DNA of 53,134 bases, from assembly GCF_001816145.1 (NCBI RefSeq), contig NZ_MDZB01000103.1, positions 1 to 53,134 of the forward strand, read 5' to 3'. Below, in pieces: positions 16,162-23,137 of this stretch. How positions within the stretch are numbered: the first letter of the stretch is position 1; the number at the start of each line of letters is the position of its first letter. The DNA comes from Hymenobacter lapidarius (GTDB lineage: Bacteria; Bacteroidota; Bacteroidia; Cytophagales; Hymenobacteraceae). The notes beneath the pieces are model-generated. The model made no database searches, was not told the origin of the DNA, and saw only the letters and a program-made list of their open reading frames with translations. The position numbers and the translations under genes were made by a program.

Positions 16162-17106
16162 ATGAAAAACTTCACTTCCTTCGCCGATGCGGGCGACTAC
16201 AAAGCTCTATTGCAGCAAGCCTTGGAAATCAAGGCCAACCCCTACGGCTACCAGCACATCGGGCGCAACAAAACCGTCGGCCTCATCTTCTTCAACCCCA
16301 GCCTGCGCACCCGGCTCAGCTCCGTCAAGGCGGCCTACAACCTGGGCGCACAAGCCTGGGTGCTCAACGCCGGAGCCGACTCCTGGACCCTGGAAATGGC
16401 CGACGGCGCGGTGATGAACGGCGGCACTCAGGAGCACATCAAGGACGCCATCGCGGTGATGAGCCAGTACTGCGACGTGCTGGGCGTGCGCACCTTCCCC
16501 ACCCTCAAAGACAAGGCCGAGGACTACGGCGAAGTCGTCTTCAACAAGATTCTGCAGTACGCTACCGTGCCCGTCATCAGCCTGGAAAGCGCCACGCTGC
16601 ACCCCTTACAGTCGTTCGCCGACCTCATCACCGTGGCCGAAACCAAGCAGAAGGAGCGCGTGAAAGTGGTGCTCACCTGGGCCCCGCACGTGCGGGCACT
16701 GCCGCAGTGCGTGCCCAACTCCTTCTGCGACTGGTTCTCGGAAATCGATTGGATTGATTTCGTTATCACCCATCCCCAGGGCTACGAGCTGGACCCCAAA
16801 TTTACCAAAGGCGCCCGCATCGAATACGACCAGCGCAGGGCCCTGGAAGGCGCCGACTATGTGCAGGCCAAAAACTGGAGCAGCTACCAGGACTACGGCC
16901 AAGTTCTGACGCAGGACGCCGACTGGATGCTAACGCCCATGCACATGGCCTATACCGACAAGGCCAAATTCATGCACTGCCTGCCTGTGCGCCGCAACGT
17001 AGAAGTATCCGATGCCGTGCTCGACGCCCCCGGCTCGCTCATCGTCCAGGAAGCCGGCAACCGCACCATCTCCATGCAAACCGTGCTGCACGAGCTGCTG
17101 AAGTAG
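16162..17106 (+). CDS. argF': N-acyl-L-ornithine carbamoyltransferase (argF' type)
   Basis: Transfers the carbamoyl group to N-succinyl- or N-acetylornithine, giving N-acylcitrulline. 314 residues. The carbamoyl-phosphate motif reads NPSLRTRLSS in place of the STRT of ordinary ornithine transcarbamylase. ESATLHPLQSFADLITV holds the HPxQ motif. LTWAPHVRALPQCVPNSF, FMHCLPVRRNVEVSD (HCLP) and the tail VQEAGNRTISMQTVL are as in the Bacteroides/Cytophaga family. Start chosen at 16162 (MKNFTSFAD); the frame upstream is repeat-derived. It completes the cluster. The succinyl versus acetyl choice is left open. Confidence 0.93.
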   Translation: MKNFTSFADAGDYKALLQQALEIKANPYGYQHIGRNKTVGLIFFNPSLRTRLSSVKAAYNLGAQAWVLNAGADSWTLEMADGAVMNGGTQEHIKDAIAVMSQYCDVLGVRTFPTLKDKAEDYGEVVFNKILQYATVPVISLESATLHPLQSFADLITVAETKQKERVKVVLTWAPHVRALPQCVPNSFCDWFSEIDWIDFVITHPQGYELDPKFTKGARIEYDQRRALEGADYVQAKNWSSYQDYGQVLTQDADWMLTPMHMAYTDKAKFMHCLPVRRNVEVSDAVLDAPGSLIVQEAGNRTISMQTVLHELLK

Positions 17107-17125
17107 CCGTTTGCACGATGCCATG

Positions 17126-17162
17126 AAAAGGCCCCGCAGAAGATTCCTCTGCGGGACCTTTT
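17126..17162 (+). terminator. Rho-independent terminator after argF'
   Basis: A 14 bp stem, AAAAGGCCCCGCAG (17126-17139) and CTGCGGGACCTTTT (17149-17162), with one mismatch. It closes the plus-strand arginine arm. Confidence 0.85.
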
Positions 17163-17231
17163 CGGGTGTGGCTGGCACTCAAAACCCCGTGCCCGAAAAC
17201 TTGCCGCAGCTGTGGCTACTTCCCCAAAGAC

Positions 17232-17265
17232 AAAGCCCCAACCTGTTTCCAGATTGGGGCTTTTT
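17232..17265 (-). terminator. Terminator hairpin downstream of tRNA-Lys
   Basis: A 10 bp stem, AAAGCCCCAA / TTGGGGCTTT. It lies just past the 3' end of the minus-strand tRNA. The longer T run is on the plus strand, so it may act in both directions. Confidence 0.7.
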
Positions 17266-17269
17266 GCTG

Positions 17270-17342
17270 TGATCCCGCTGGGATTCGAACCCAGGACCCG
17301 TACATTAAAAGTGTACTGCTCTACCAGCTGAGCTACAGAATC
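17270..17342 (-). tRNA. tRNA-Lys (anticodon UUU)
   Basis: Read on the minus strand, a 73 nt cloverleaf starts GATTCTG and ends CGGGATC plus discriminator A, with a 7 bp acceptor including G-T pairs. The D-arm is GCTCAGCTGGTAGAGC. The anticodon stem GTACA/TGTAC encloses the loop CTTTTAA, giving anticodon TTT. The T-arm is CTGGGTTCGAATCCCAG. The 3' CCA is not encoded. It decodes AAA/AAG. Confidence 0.97.
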
Positions 17343-17417
17343 GGTACCTTGCACTTCACAAGGGCGATACCCTGTTTGTGGGCACAAAAGTACAAGCACC
17401 TCTCGGATTACACAACC

Positions 17418-18185
17418 TTGATTCAAAAAAAAGTCTCTTCTCTTTCTTTAAGGCCCTTTTTACTGGGATTAATCTTCCTGCCTGTCTGTGGGTTGGGTGC
17501 AAACCTGCCCCAAAAAAAAATTACAAAGGATTCCGTATCCAGCCCTCCAGTGGCTTTGCAACGAGCCGATTCGCTGTTTTCGGAGGGGCAATACGCGGTG
17601 GCATTGCCAGCTTACAAGCAACAGGTGTGGCAGCAGCGCCGGGCCTCTCCCGAGTTGCTTTTGAAAATGGCGTACGCGCAGCAGCAACTGGGCCACTACC
17701 CGGCAGCTTTGCTCTACCTGAGCCTGGCCCAGGCGCGGGAGCCCCGCGTGCGCACTTGGCGACAGCTGGCCACTCTGGCGGCGCAGCACCGCCTGGTGGG
17801 CTACCCCATCACGTGGCAGCAGGAGCTGCGGGTGCAGGCCCAGCGCTACTACTACCCGGGCTTGCAGCTGCTGCTGGGCGGCGCGCTGGTGAGCGCCATC
17901 TGGCTGCTGTGGCGCCGGAGCCCGCGCACGGCGTGGGTGGGCTACGCGGTGTACCTGGGCCTGCTGGGGGCTTACCTCCACTTTCTGCGGCCCAAGCCGG
18001 CGGGGCTGGTGGCCCGGGCCGGGGCCGCGCTCATGGGTGGGCCCAGCGCCGGCGCGGCGTGGCTGAGCACGGCGGCCATCGGCGACCGCCTGCTGGTGCT
18101 GGGGCGCCAAGACATCTGGTACCGGGTGCAGTGGCAGCAGCGGGTCGCGTTTGTGCGCGAAGCCGATGTGCTGGTGGTGGAATGA
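17418..18185 (+). CDS. BatE-like protein: TPR segment, two membrane helices, SH3-like C-terminus
   Basis: About 255 residues. Order: hydrophobic signal-like segment (FLLGLIFLPVCGLGA); a TPR-like helical stretch (QRADSLFSEGQYAVALPAYK and LLLKMAYAQQQLGHYPAALL); two membrane helices (LLLGGALVSAIWLLW and AWVGYAVYLGLLGAYLHF); and a C-terminal beta-rich part (IGDRLLVLGRQDIWYRVQ) like a bacterial SH3 domain. This architecture matches BatE proteins of aerotolerance operons, but no bat genes are nearby. No ATG fits. The open frame runs back across the tRNA, so I take the TTG at 17418. The start is uncertain. Confidence 0.75.
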   Translation: MIQKKVSSLSLRPFLLGLIFLPVCGLGANLPQKKITKDSVSSPPVALQRADSLFSEGQYAVALPAYKQQVWQQRRASPELLLKMAYAQQQLGHYPAALLYLSLAQAREPRVRTWRQLATLAAQHRLVGYPITWQQELRVQAQRYYYPGLQLLLGGALVSAIWLLWRRSPRTAWVGYAVYLGLLGAYLHFLRPKPAGLVARAGAALMGGPSAGAAWLSTAAIGDRLLVLGRQDIWYRVQWQQRVAFVREADVLVVE

Positions 18186-18272
18186 GGTGAGATGGTGAAG
18201 TGGTGAGTTTGACGTTTTGCTCGCGCAAGCGGCGCGGTTAAAACGTCAAACTCACCACCTCACCATTTCACC
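18186..18272. repeat. Palindromic repeat family D, large hairpin
   Basis: Two 33 bp arms (18186-18218 and 18240-18272) match with two differences. The arms are GGTGA-rich and end in GTTTGACGTTTT. The unit lies between two same-strand genes and begins 1 bp after a stop codon. A related single arm is at 25968-26016. Confidence 0.85.
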
Positions 18273-18293
18273 CCCAGCGGGTACTTTTGTGGC

Positions 18294-19118
18294 ATGTCTG
18301 CTGCGCTCACTCTTACTGCTCTGTACCTCTACCCTGTCAAATCCCTTGGGGGGTATGCCGTACCCGAAGCCGAGGTGACGGCCCGAGGCCTGCGGCACGA
18401 CCGCCGCTGGCTGCTGGTGGACGAGTGCAACCGCTTCATGACCCAGCGGCAGCTGCCCGAGCTGGCCCTGCTGACGGTGGCCCCGGCTTACAATGGCTTT
18501 ATGATTAGCCACCGCCAGCGGCCCGATTTGCTGCCGCTCTTCATTCCCTTGGAGGCTACGCCGGAGCGCACGCTGTTCGTCACGATTTGGGACGACATGG
18601 CCTGGGCCTGGCGCGGCACGCCCGAAGCCGACGAATGGCTGGCCGAAGCCCTGGGGCGCACCTGCCGGCTGGTGTACATGTCGGACATGGTGCGGCGCGA
18701 GGTGGAGCCAGAGTTCAACCCCGAAGGCCAGCTGGTGAGCTTTGCTGATGGCTACCCCTTTCTGCTCATTGGCGACGCTGCACTGGCCGATTTGAACACC
18801 CGCCTCGCCCAGCCCGTGCCCATGAACCGCTTCCGGCCCAACCTGGTGTTTGGGGGCGGCGCGCCCTACGAGGACGATGCCTGGGAAAACTTCCAGATTG
18901 GCGCCGTGCCGTTTCGGGCGGTGCGGGGCTGCGGCCGCTGCGTGCTCACGACCATCGACCAGCAGTCGGCCACCAAAAGCCCCGTGGGCGACCCACTGCG
19001 CACCCTGGCCACCTACCGCCAGGTAGAAGGCAGCACCATGTTCGGCCAGAATGTGACCGGGGCCGGGGTGGGGCGCTTGCGCGTGGGCGATGCCGTGACG
19101 GTCCTCAGCCGCAAATAA
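18294..19118 (+). CDS. MOSC domain protein
   Basis: 274 residues. An N-terminal MOSC beta-barrel domain (LTALYLYPVKSLGGYAVPEA, then RGLRHDRRWLLVDE) is followed by the MOSC core with the conserved Cys region RAVRGCGRCVLTTIDQQ. The family includes the C-terminal domain of molybdenum-cofactor sulfurase and bacterial YcbX/YiiM proteins, which handle the molybdenum cofactor or reduce N-hydroxylated compounds. The exact partner is unknown. It is cytoplasmic and starts 21 bp after the family D hairpin. No other molybdenum genes are in the window. Confidence 0.9.
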   Translation: MSAALTLTALYLYPVKSLGGYAVPEAEVTARGLRHDRRWLLVDECNRFMTQRQLPELALLTVAPAYNGFMISHRQRPDLLPLFIPLEATPERTLFVTIWDDMAWAWRGTPEADEWLAEALGRTCRLVYMSDMVRREVEPEFNPEGQLVSFADGYPFLLIGDAALADLNTRLAQPVPMNRFRPNLVFGGGAPYEDDAWENFQIGAVPFRAVRGCGRCVLTTIDQQSATKSPVGDPLRTLATYRQVEGSTMFGQNVTGAGVGRLRVGDAVTVLSRK

Positions 19119-19210
19119 CGCGTCAGACGGTGCCTTTGGTACCTGCGGACTGCAACTTGAGGAGCGGCAATGGCGTTCTGCTTTTCCGGGCCGCATGCCT
19201 GGCAATTCGC

Positions 19211-19915
19211 ATGGAACTCGATTATCTGCTGCACTTCCTGGCCCGGCTGGCGGCCAACAACACCACGGAATGGATGGCGGCCCACCGCCCCGACTACCAA
19301 CGGGCCCGCGCTGCCTGCACCGAACTGGTGCGGCAGGTGCTGGCCGGAGTAGCCCCCACCGACCCCGATTTGGCGGACCTGACCACGGCGGAGGTCCTGT
19401 TCCGGCTGCATAAGAACGACCGGGCCCACCGCGACCCGGAGCCCTACAAGCGCCGCATGGGTGCGGGCCTGAAGCTGGGCGGCCGCCACGCGCCCCGGGC
19501 GGGCTATTTTGTGGCCATTCAGCCCGAGGGGCGCAACTGGCTGGGGGCGGGCACCTTCCACCCCACGCCGGCCATGCTGGCGGCCATCCGGCAGGAAATT
19601 CACTACAACGGCGACGAGTTTCACCGGCGGCGGCAAACACCGGCGCTGCTCGCCCACTTTCCCGACGGCCTCGACACCACCGGCCCGCAGCTCACGCGCC
19701 CGCCACGGGGCTACTCGGCCCAGGACCCCGACCTGGCGTGGCTTCGCCTCAAAACCTACGGTGCGGGTCGTTTTTACACCGATGCGGAAGTGCTGGCCCC
19801 TGATTTTGTGGCGAAAATTGTGGCCGGCATCGCCGCGGCCCGCCCACTGGTGGATTTTTTAAACGAGGCGCTGCCGGTAGCGGAACGAAACGGCATTGGT
19901 GCTGAAACGAGGTAG
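19211..19915 (+). CDS. DUF2461 (TIGR02453-type) protein
   Basis: A 234-residue soluble protein with the characteristic segments FLARLAANNTTEWMAAHRPD (usual pattern NN.k.WF..n...Y), LFRLHKNDRAHRDPEPYK (R.hrD.RFskdk.PYk) and GYFVAIQPEGRNWLGAGTFH. These define the uncharacterised DUF2461 family. No catalytic role is established. Start at ATG 19211; the longer frame from 19130 has non-conserved sequence. A terminator separates it from the convergent kinase gene. Confidence 0.87.
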   Translation: MELDYLLHFLARLAANNTTEWMAAHRPDYQRARAACTELVRQVLAGVAPTDPDLADLTTAEVLFRLHKNDRAHRDPEPYKRRMGAGLKLGGRHAPRAGYFVAIQPEGRNWLGAGTFHPTPAMLAAIRQEIHYNGDEFHRRRQTPALLAHFPDGLDTTGPQLTRPPRGYSAQDPDLAWLRLKTYGAGRFYTDAEVLAPDFVAKIVAGIAAARPLVDFLNEALPVAERNGIGAETR

Positions 19916-19971
19916 CTTACCTGAATTTTTAGCACGCCTTCAGAACGGTCCGGGCCGACTGGAGCAACGAG

Positions 19972-20012
19972 AAAAAAGCCCCACTTTCTGATGCAGAAAG
20001 CGAGACTTTTTT
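19972..20012. terminator. Imperfect bidirectional terminator
   Basis: AAAAAAG...CTTTCTG / CAGAAAG...CTTTTTT forms a stem with a mismatched internal segment (CCCCA versus CGAGA). It lies between convergent genes and has a T run on both strands. Confidence 0.7.
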
Positions 20013-20049
20013 CGTGCCAAACAGTGAAGCTTAGCGGCGCTCCAAGGAG

Positions 20050-20673
20050 TTAAAACAAGCCGAAGAGCGTGTTATTAATCTTGTCAATGATGCTGCCGAG
20101 GTCCTCGGGGTTGCGCACGTAATCCAGCTCGCTCACGTCTACGATGAGGTGGCGGCCGGCGCTGTAGGTGCTAATCCACTGCTCGTAGTGCTCGTTGAGG
20201 TTTTTGAGGTACTCGATGCTGATGCTGTTCTCGTAGTCGCGGCCGCGCTTCTCAATCTGGCTGATGAGCTTGGGCAAATCGGCGCGCAGGTACAGCAGCA
20301 GGTCAGGCGGAGCCACGAGGTCCACCATCGACTCAAACAGGGCGTAGTAGTTGTTGTAGTCGCGGGTTTCGAGCAGGCCGGAATCGTGCAGGTTGGCGGC
20401 GAAAATGTGAGCATCTTCGTAGATGGTGCGGTCCTGAATGATGCCTTTGCCGGCCTTCTGCAGCTCCTTGATGCGCTGGGTTTGGCGGAAGCGGCCATTA
20501 AGGAAGTACACCTGGAGGTGGAACGCCCAGCGGGGCATGTCGTGGTAGAAATCCTTCAAGTAAGGGTTGTCGTCCACGTCTTCCAAAAATACTTCCCAGC
20601 GAAAATGCTGGGCCAACTTATGGGCCAGCGTGGTTTTACCGGCCCCAATGTTGCCGACGATGGCAATGTGCAT
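20050..20673 (-). CDS. Deoxynucleoside kinase
   Basis: Phosphorylates deoxynucleosides (dA/dG/dC type) in the salvage pathway. 207 residues. P-loop GNIGAGKTTL at residues 7-16, the substrate Glu-Asp region FLEDVDDNPYL, the DRS-like motif QDRTIYEDAHIFA, and the LID arginines in EKRGRDYENSI. The length is typical of Bacteroidota dGK/dAK-like enzymes. ATG at 20673; the plus-strand neighbour is divergent. Substrate preference cannot be read reliably. Confidence 0.93.
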   Translation of the reverse strand: MHIAIVGNIGAGKTTLAHKLAQHFRWEVFLEDVDDNPYLKDFYHDMPRWAFHLQVYFLNGRFRQTQRIKELQKAGKGIIQDRTIYEDAHIFAANLHDSGLLETRDYNNYYALFESMVDLVAPPDLLLYLRADLPKLISQIEKRGRDYENSISIEYLKNLNEHYEQWISTYSAGRHLIVDVSELDYVRNPEDLGSIIDKINNTLFGLF

Positions 20674-20798
20674 GCGCTATGAACGAAAAAGACGAGAGAA
20701 AAGCAGAGACCCAAAGGTAGCAGCACGGCCCTATACTACCCCAATCATTGCGCACTAGCTATATTTACCAGCATCAGGGGAATTTTGCTGCCTTACCC

Positions 20799-21260
20799 AT
20801 GCTCTCCGGCCCTTCTACCCAGTTGCTTACCCTGCAGGACGACCACGGCCTGGCCCTGGCCGAATACTCCTTTTACCCGGCCGATGAGCTCTTGCACGTG
20901 CGTTGGCACGGCCACCTCACCGGGGCAGAAGTCATCCGCGGCGTGCGCCAGGGGGAACAATGGCGCGACCAGCTCCGCTTCTCCCTTATTCTGAACGACA
21001 AGAGCAACACCGGGGGCGACTGGAGCGACGCCCTGCCCTGGCTGCAATACGAGTGGCTGCCGGTGGCCGTGGCGGCCGGCGTAAAAGCCCTGGCCTATGT
21101 GTTTTCACCGGACCTGGAGAACCAGTTCGCTACCCAAAAATTTGTGGCGGCGCTGCGGCCGCACATGGCCATTGAGCTGTTTGAGGACTGGGATGTGGCC
21201 CTGGCTTGGCTGCAGCAGCAGGGCGGCAGTCGCCCCGCTGCCCCGCCGCCCCTCCCGTAG
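20799..21260 (+). CDS. STAS/SpoIIAA-like domain protein, function unknown
   Basis: 153 residues. The pattern (a short N-terminal strand, LLHVRWHGHLTGAEVIRGVR, SLILNDKSNTGGDW, then AYVFSPDLENQFATQKFV and LFEDWDVALAWLQ at the end) is that of the small SpoIIAA/STAS-like proteins common in Hymenobacter relatives. No catalytic residues are known. I start it at the ATG at 20799 rather than the TTG at 20748. Probably cytosolic. Confidence 0.7.
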   Translation: MLSGPSTQLLTLQDDHGLALAEYSFYPADELLHVRWHGHLTGAEVIRGVRQGEQWRDQLRFSLILNDKSNTGGDWSDALPWLQYEWLPVAVAAGVKALAYVFSPDLENQFATQKFVAALRPHMAIELFEDWDVALAWLQQQGGSRPAAPPPLP

Positions 21261-21275
21261 CAGCAGCAGCAGGGA

Positions 21276-21746
21276 TTATTTGTCGGTTCTGTCTTTGGCC
21301 TGCCGGGCGCCGCGCAGGGAATGAAACTCGCCCTGCATGGTGCGAATACGCAACCGCTCTTCAATAGGCAGCGCGGCGCGCACCTGCTCGTAGCGCTGGT
21401 TGAGGCGGGCCAGCACGATGGCGGCGTTGTCCCAGTCGGGGTAGCTCCAGCTGCGGCGCTCGTCGCGGGTGGTGCCAATGAACCGCTCATATAGGCCGGG
21501 GAGCTGCTGGGCTTCCACGCGGGCCAGATTCACGTCGGTTTTCAGCAGGTGCTGCTGGATGAGGTCGGAAGAAGCGGCGGCGCGGCGCGGAGCAGCCTGG
21601 GGCCGGGGCCGGGCTAGTAGGTCGCCCGAGGGGCGGGCACCGGTGAGCTCGCCGCGCTGGTGCTGGCTGTCGGCGGCGGAGCTTTGGGCGTGGCTGAGCA
21701 CGGGCAGGCTGGCCAGCAGCAGCAAAAGACAGGAGGCAGATTTCAT
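21276..21746 (-). CDS. Small secreted protein, function unknown
   Basis: 156 residues with a clear Sec signal peptide (MKSASCLLLLLASLPVLSHAQ). A low-complexity Ser/Ala/Arg linker follows, then a helical segment (LARLNQRYEQVRAALPIEER). No family recognised. It converges with the preceding STAS-like gene, with 15 bp between stops. Confidence 0.65.
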   Translation of the reverse strand: MKSASCLLLLLASLPVLSHAQSSAADSQHQRGELTGARPSGDLLARPRPQAAPRRAAASSDLIQQHLLKTDVNLARVEAQQLPGLYERFIGTTRDERRSWSYPDWDNAAIVLARLNQRYEQVRAALPIEERLRIRTMQGEFHSLRGARQAKDRTDK

Positions 21747-21861
21747 AAGAAAGCAAAAAGAAAAACGGGAATGGGCGCTTTAACGCAAGGAGCGGGCCAA
21801 TCGTATGGAATTGGGCGGGCCGGTTTCGGTTTTTTGGCCCCAATTTCGTGTTTTACTGCTT

Positions 21862-22389
21862 ATGACTCCTGACGCCCCCATCGCGCCGCCGCGCATAGCG
21901 CCCGCCACGCTCCACGACATCCCGACCATTATCCAGCTGGCCGAAGCGACCTGGGAGCCCACTTACCGGTTCATCATTTCGCGCGAGCAGATAGACTATA
22001 TGTACCGGGTGATTTACACGCCGGCCTCGCTCAAGCGGCAGATGGCCGAGCAGCACCACTCGTTTTTGCTGGCCTACGTGGCCGGCGAGCCGGCTGGGTT
22101 CGCGTCCTTCAGCCCCTTGCCAGCCGAGGAAGAGGCCGGCACTGGCTACAAGCTGCACAAGATTTACGTGCTGCCCACCCGGCAAGGCCAAGGCCTGGGC
22201 GTGCACCTAATTGAGGCCGTTGAAAACGCGGCCCGCCAGGCCGGCGGCACGTTCCTGGACCTGAACGTGAACCGCTACAACCCCGCCATTGCGTTTTACG
22301 AACGGCGTGGCTTTGCCCGCCAGCGCGAAGTGGACGTGGCCATCGGGCCGTATTTCATGAACGACTACATCATGCGGAAAGAATTATGA
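21862..22389 (+). CDS. GNAT family N-acetyltransferase
   Basis: 175 residues. The GNAT fold is visible from PATLHDIPTIIQLAEATWEP onward. The acetyl-CoA motif A is KIYVLPTRQGQGLGVHLIEA, and the C-terminal strand is LNVNRYNPAIAFYERRGF, typical of RimI/YkkB-like enzymes acting on small molecules or N-termini. Start at ATG 21862. Its last codons lie inside the AATTATGAG repeat that flanks the next gene. Confidence 0.9.
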   Translation: MTPDAPIAPPRIAPATLHDIPTIIQLAEATWEPTYRFIISREQIDYMYRVIYTPASLKRQMAEQHHSFLLAYVAGEPAGFASFSPLPAEEEAGTGYKLHKIYVLPTRQGQGLGVHLIEAVENAARQAGGTFLDLNVNRYNPAIAFYERRGFARQREVDVAIGPYFMNDYIMRKEL

Positions 22390-22413
22390 GTTTTGAATTA
22401 TGAGTTATGAGTT
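22381..22413. repeat. GAATTATGAGTT repeats, left flank of the four-helix gene
   Basis: Two to three tandem units of GAATTATGAGTT overlap the stop of the GNAT gene. The reverse complement pattern recurs at 22781-22812, so the gene between them is bracketed by inverted repeats. Confidence 0.8.
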
Positions 22414-22422
22414 GTTTCGGAC

Positions 22423-22788
22423 ATGAAGGCGAGCATTATTCAGCAGAAGACGTATGATTTTGCCTCGCGCATCATCAAAGCTTATAAGTTTTTGGTGGGT
22501 GAGCAGCAGGAATATGTCCTGTCCAAACAACTTTTGCGCAGCGGTACTTCGATTGGGGCCAACGTGGAAGAAGCCCTAGCAGCCAGCTCTACTGCTGACT
22601 TCATTCACAAACTAAACATTGCTGCCAAAGAAGCGCGCGAAACTTCTTATTGGCTGCGCTTGCTGCGCGACAATGATTACCTTCCCGAAGCAGCTTTCGA
22701 ATCGATACACGCCCATAATGCAGAGATTATAAAAATCCTTTCCAGCATTTTGATAACCACCAAATCCAAAACATCGCCCGACTCATAA
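22423..22788 (+). CDS. Four-helix bundle protein (23S rRNA intervening-sequence type)
   Basis: 121 residues. It carries the IVS-protein/Avd-like pattern: YDFASRIIKAYKFL, the signature LLRSGTSIGANVEEALAASS, then FIHKLNIAAKEARETSYWLR and a C-terminal helix ending in LSSILITTKSK. These proteins form pentameric helical bundles; some are encoded in rRNA insertions or beside diversity-generating reverse transcriptases. Neither is visible here. The gene is more AT-rich than its neighbours and is enclosed by inverted repeats, so it looks like a mobile cassette. Role unknown. Confidence 0.88.
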   Translation: MKASIIQQKTYDFASRIIKAYKFLVGEQQEYVLSKQLLRSGTSIGANVEEALAASSTADFIHKLNIAAKEARETSYWLRLLRDNDYLPEAAFESIHAHNAEIIKILSSILITTKSKTSPDS

Positions 22789-22812
22789 TTCATAACTCTC
22801 AACTCATAATTC
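22781..22812. repeat. GAATTATGAGTT repeats, right flank (inverted)
   Basis: ACTCATAATTC units in the opposite orientation to 22381-22413. They end 5 bp before the CDGSH gene start. Confidence 0.8.
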
Positions 22813-22817
22813 CTAAA

Positions 22818-23048
22818 ATGTCCATCAAACTCACCGTTCTCTCCAATGGCTCCCTCCGCGTAGAAGGCGAAGACATTGAACTAGTTGACGCCCAAGGCCA
22901 GCCCTACGGGCTGGGCGGCCGCCAGCGCATCAGCATCTGCCGCTGCGGGCTCTCGAAACAGAAGCCGTTTTGCGACGGCTCGCACAAAGGCCATTTCGAG
23001 CACGACGCCGTAGCGTTTGACTTGCCCGCGCCTAAGCCAGCTGTGTAG
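22818..23048 (+). CDS. CDGSH iron-sulfur domain protein
   Basis: 76 residues with the complete [2Fe-2S] 3Cys-1His motif: Cys41, Cys43, Cys52 and His56 (CRCGLSKQKPFCDGSHKGHF). These small redox or cluster-transfer proteins are related to mitoNEET. The length is typical for the bacterial single-domain form. A strong terminator follows. The start codon is directly after the inverted repeat. Confidence 0.95.
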   Translation: MSIKLTVLSNGSLRVEGEDIELVDAQGQPYGLGGRQRISICRCGLSKQKPFCDGSHKGHFEHDAVAFDLPAPKPAV

Positions 23049-23070
23049 TTTGACTACAACGTCTCAACAC

Positions 23071-23102
23071 AAAAAAAGCCTGCTTTTCAGCAGGCTTTTT
23101 TT
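23071..23102. terminator. Strong bidirectional terminator
   Basis: A 13 bp perfect stem, AAAAAAAGCCTGC / GCAGGCTTTTTTT, with a six-base loop. It lies between the convergent CDGSH and protease genes. Confidence 0.93.
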
Positions 23103-23137
23103 ACAAATAATTGGCTCTAACAGTCAAACAGCAAGAC

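Noticed and set aside
17166..17417. N-terminal extension of the BatE-like protein
   Set aside because: It would run through the tRNA-Lys gene and has no signal peptide or family similarity.
18252..19640. 462-residue minus-strand ORF
   Set aside because: Antisense to the MOSC and DUF2461 genes; no conserved features.
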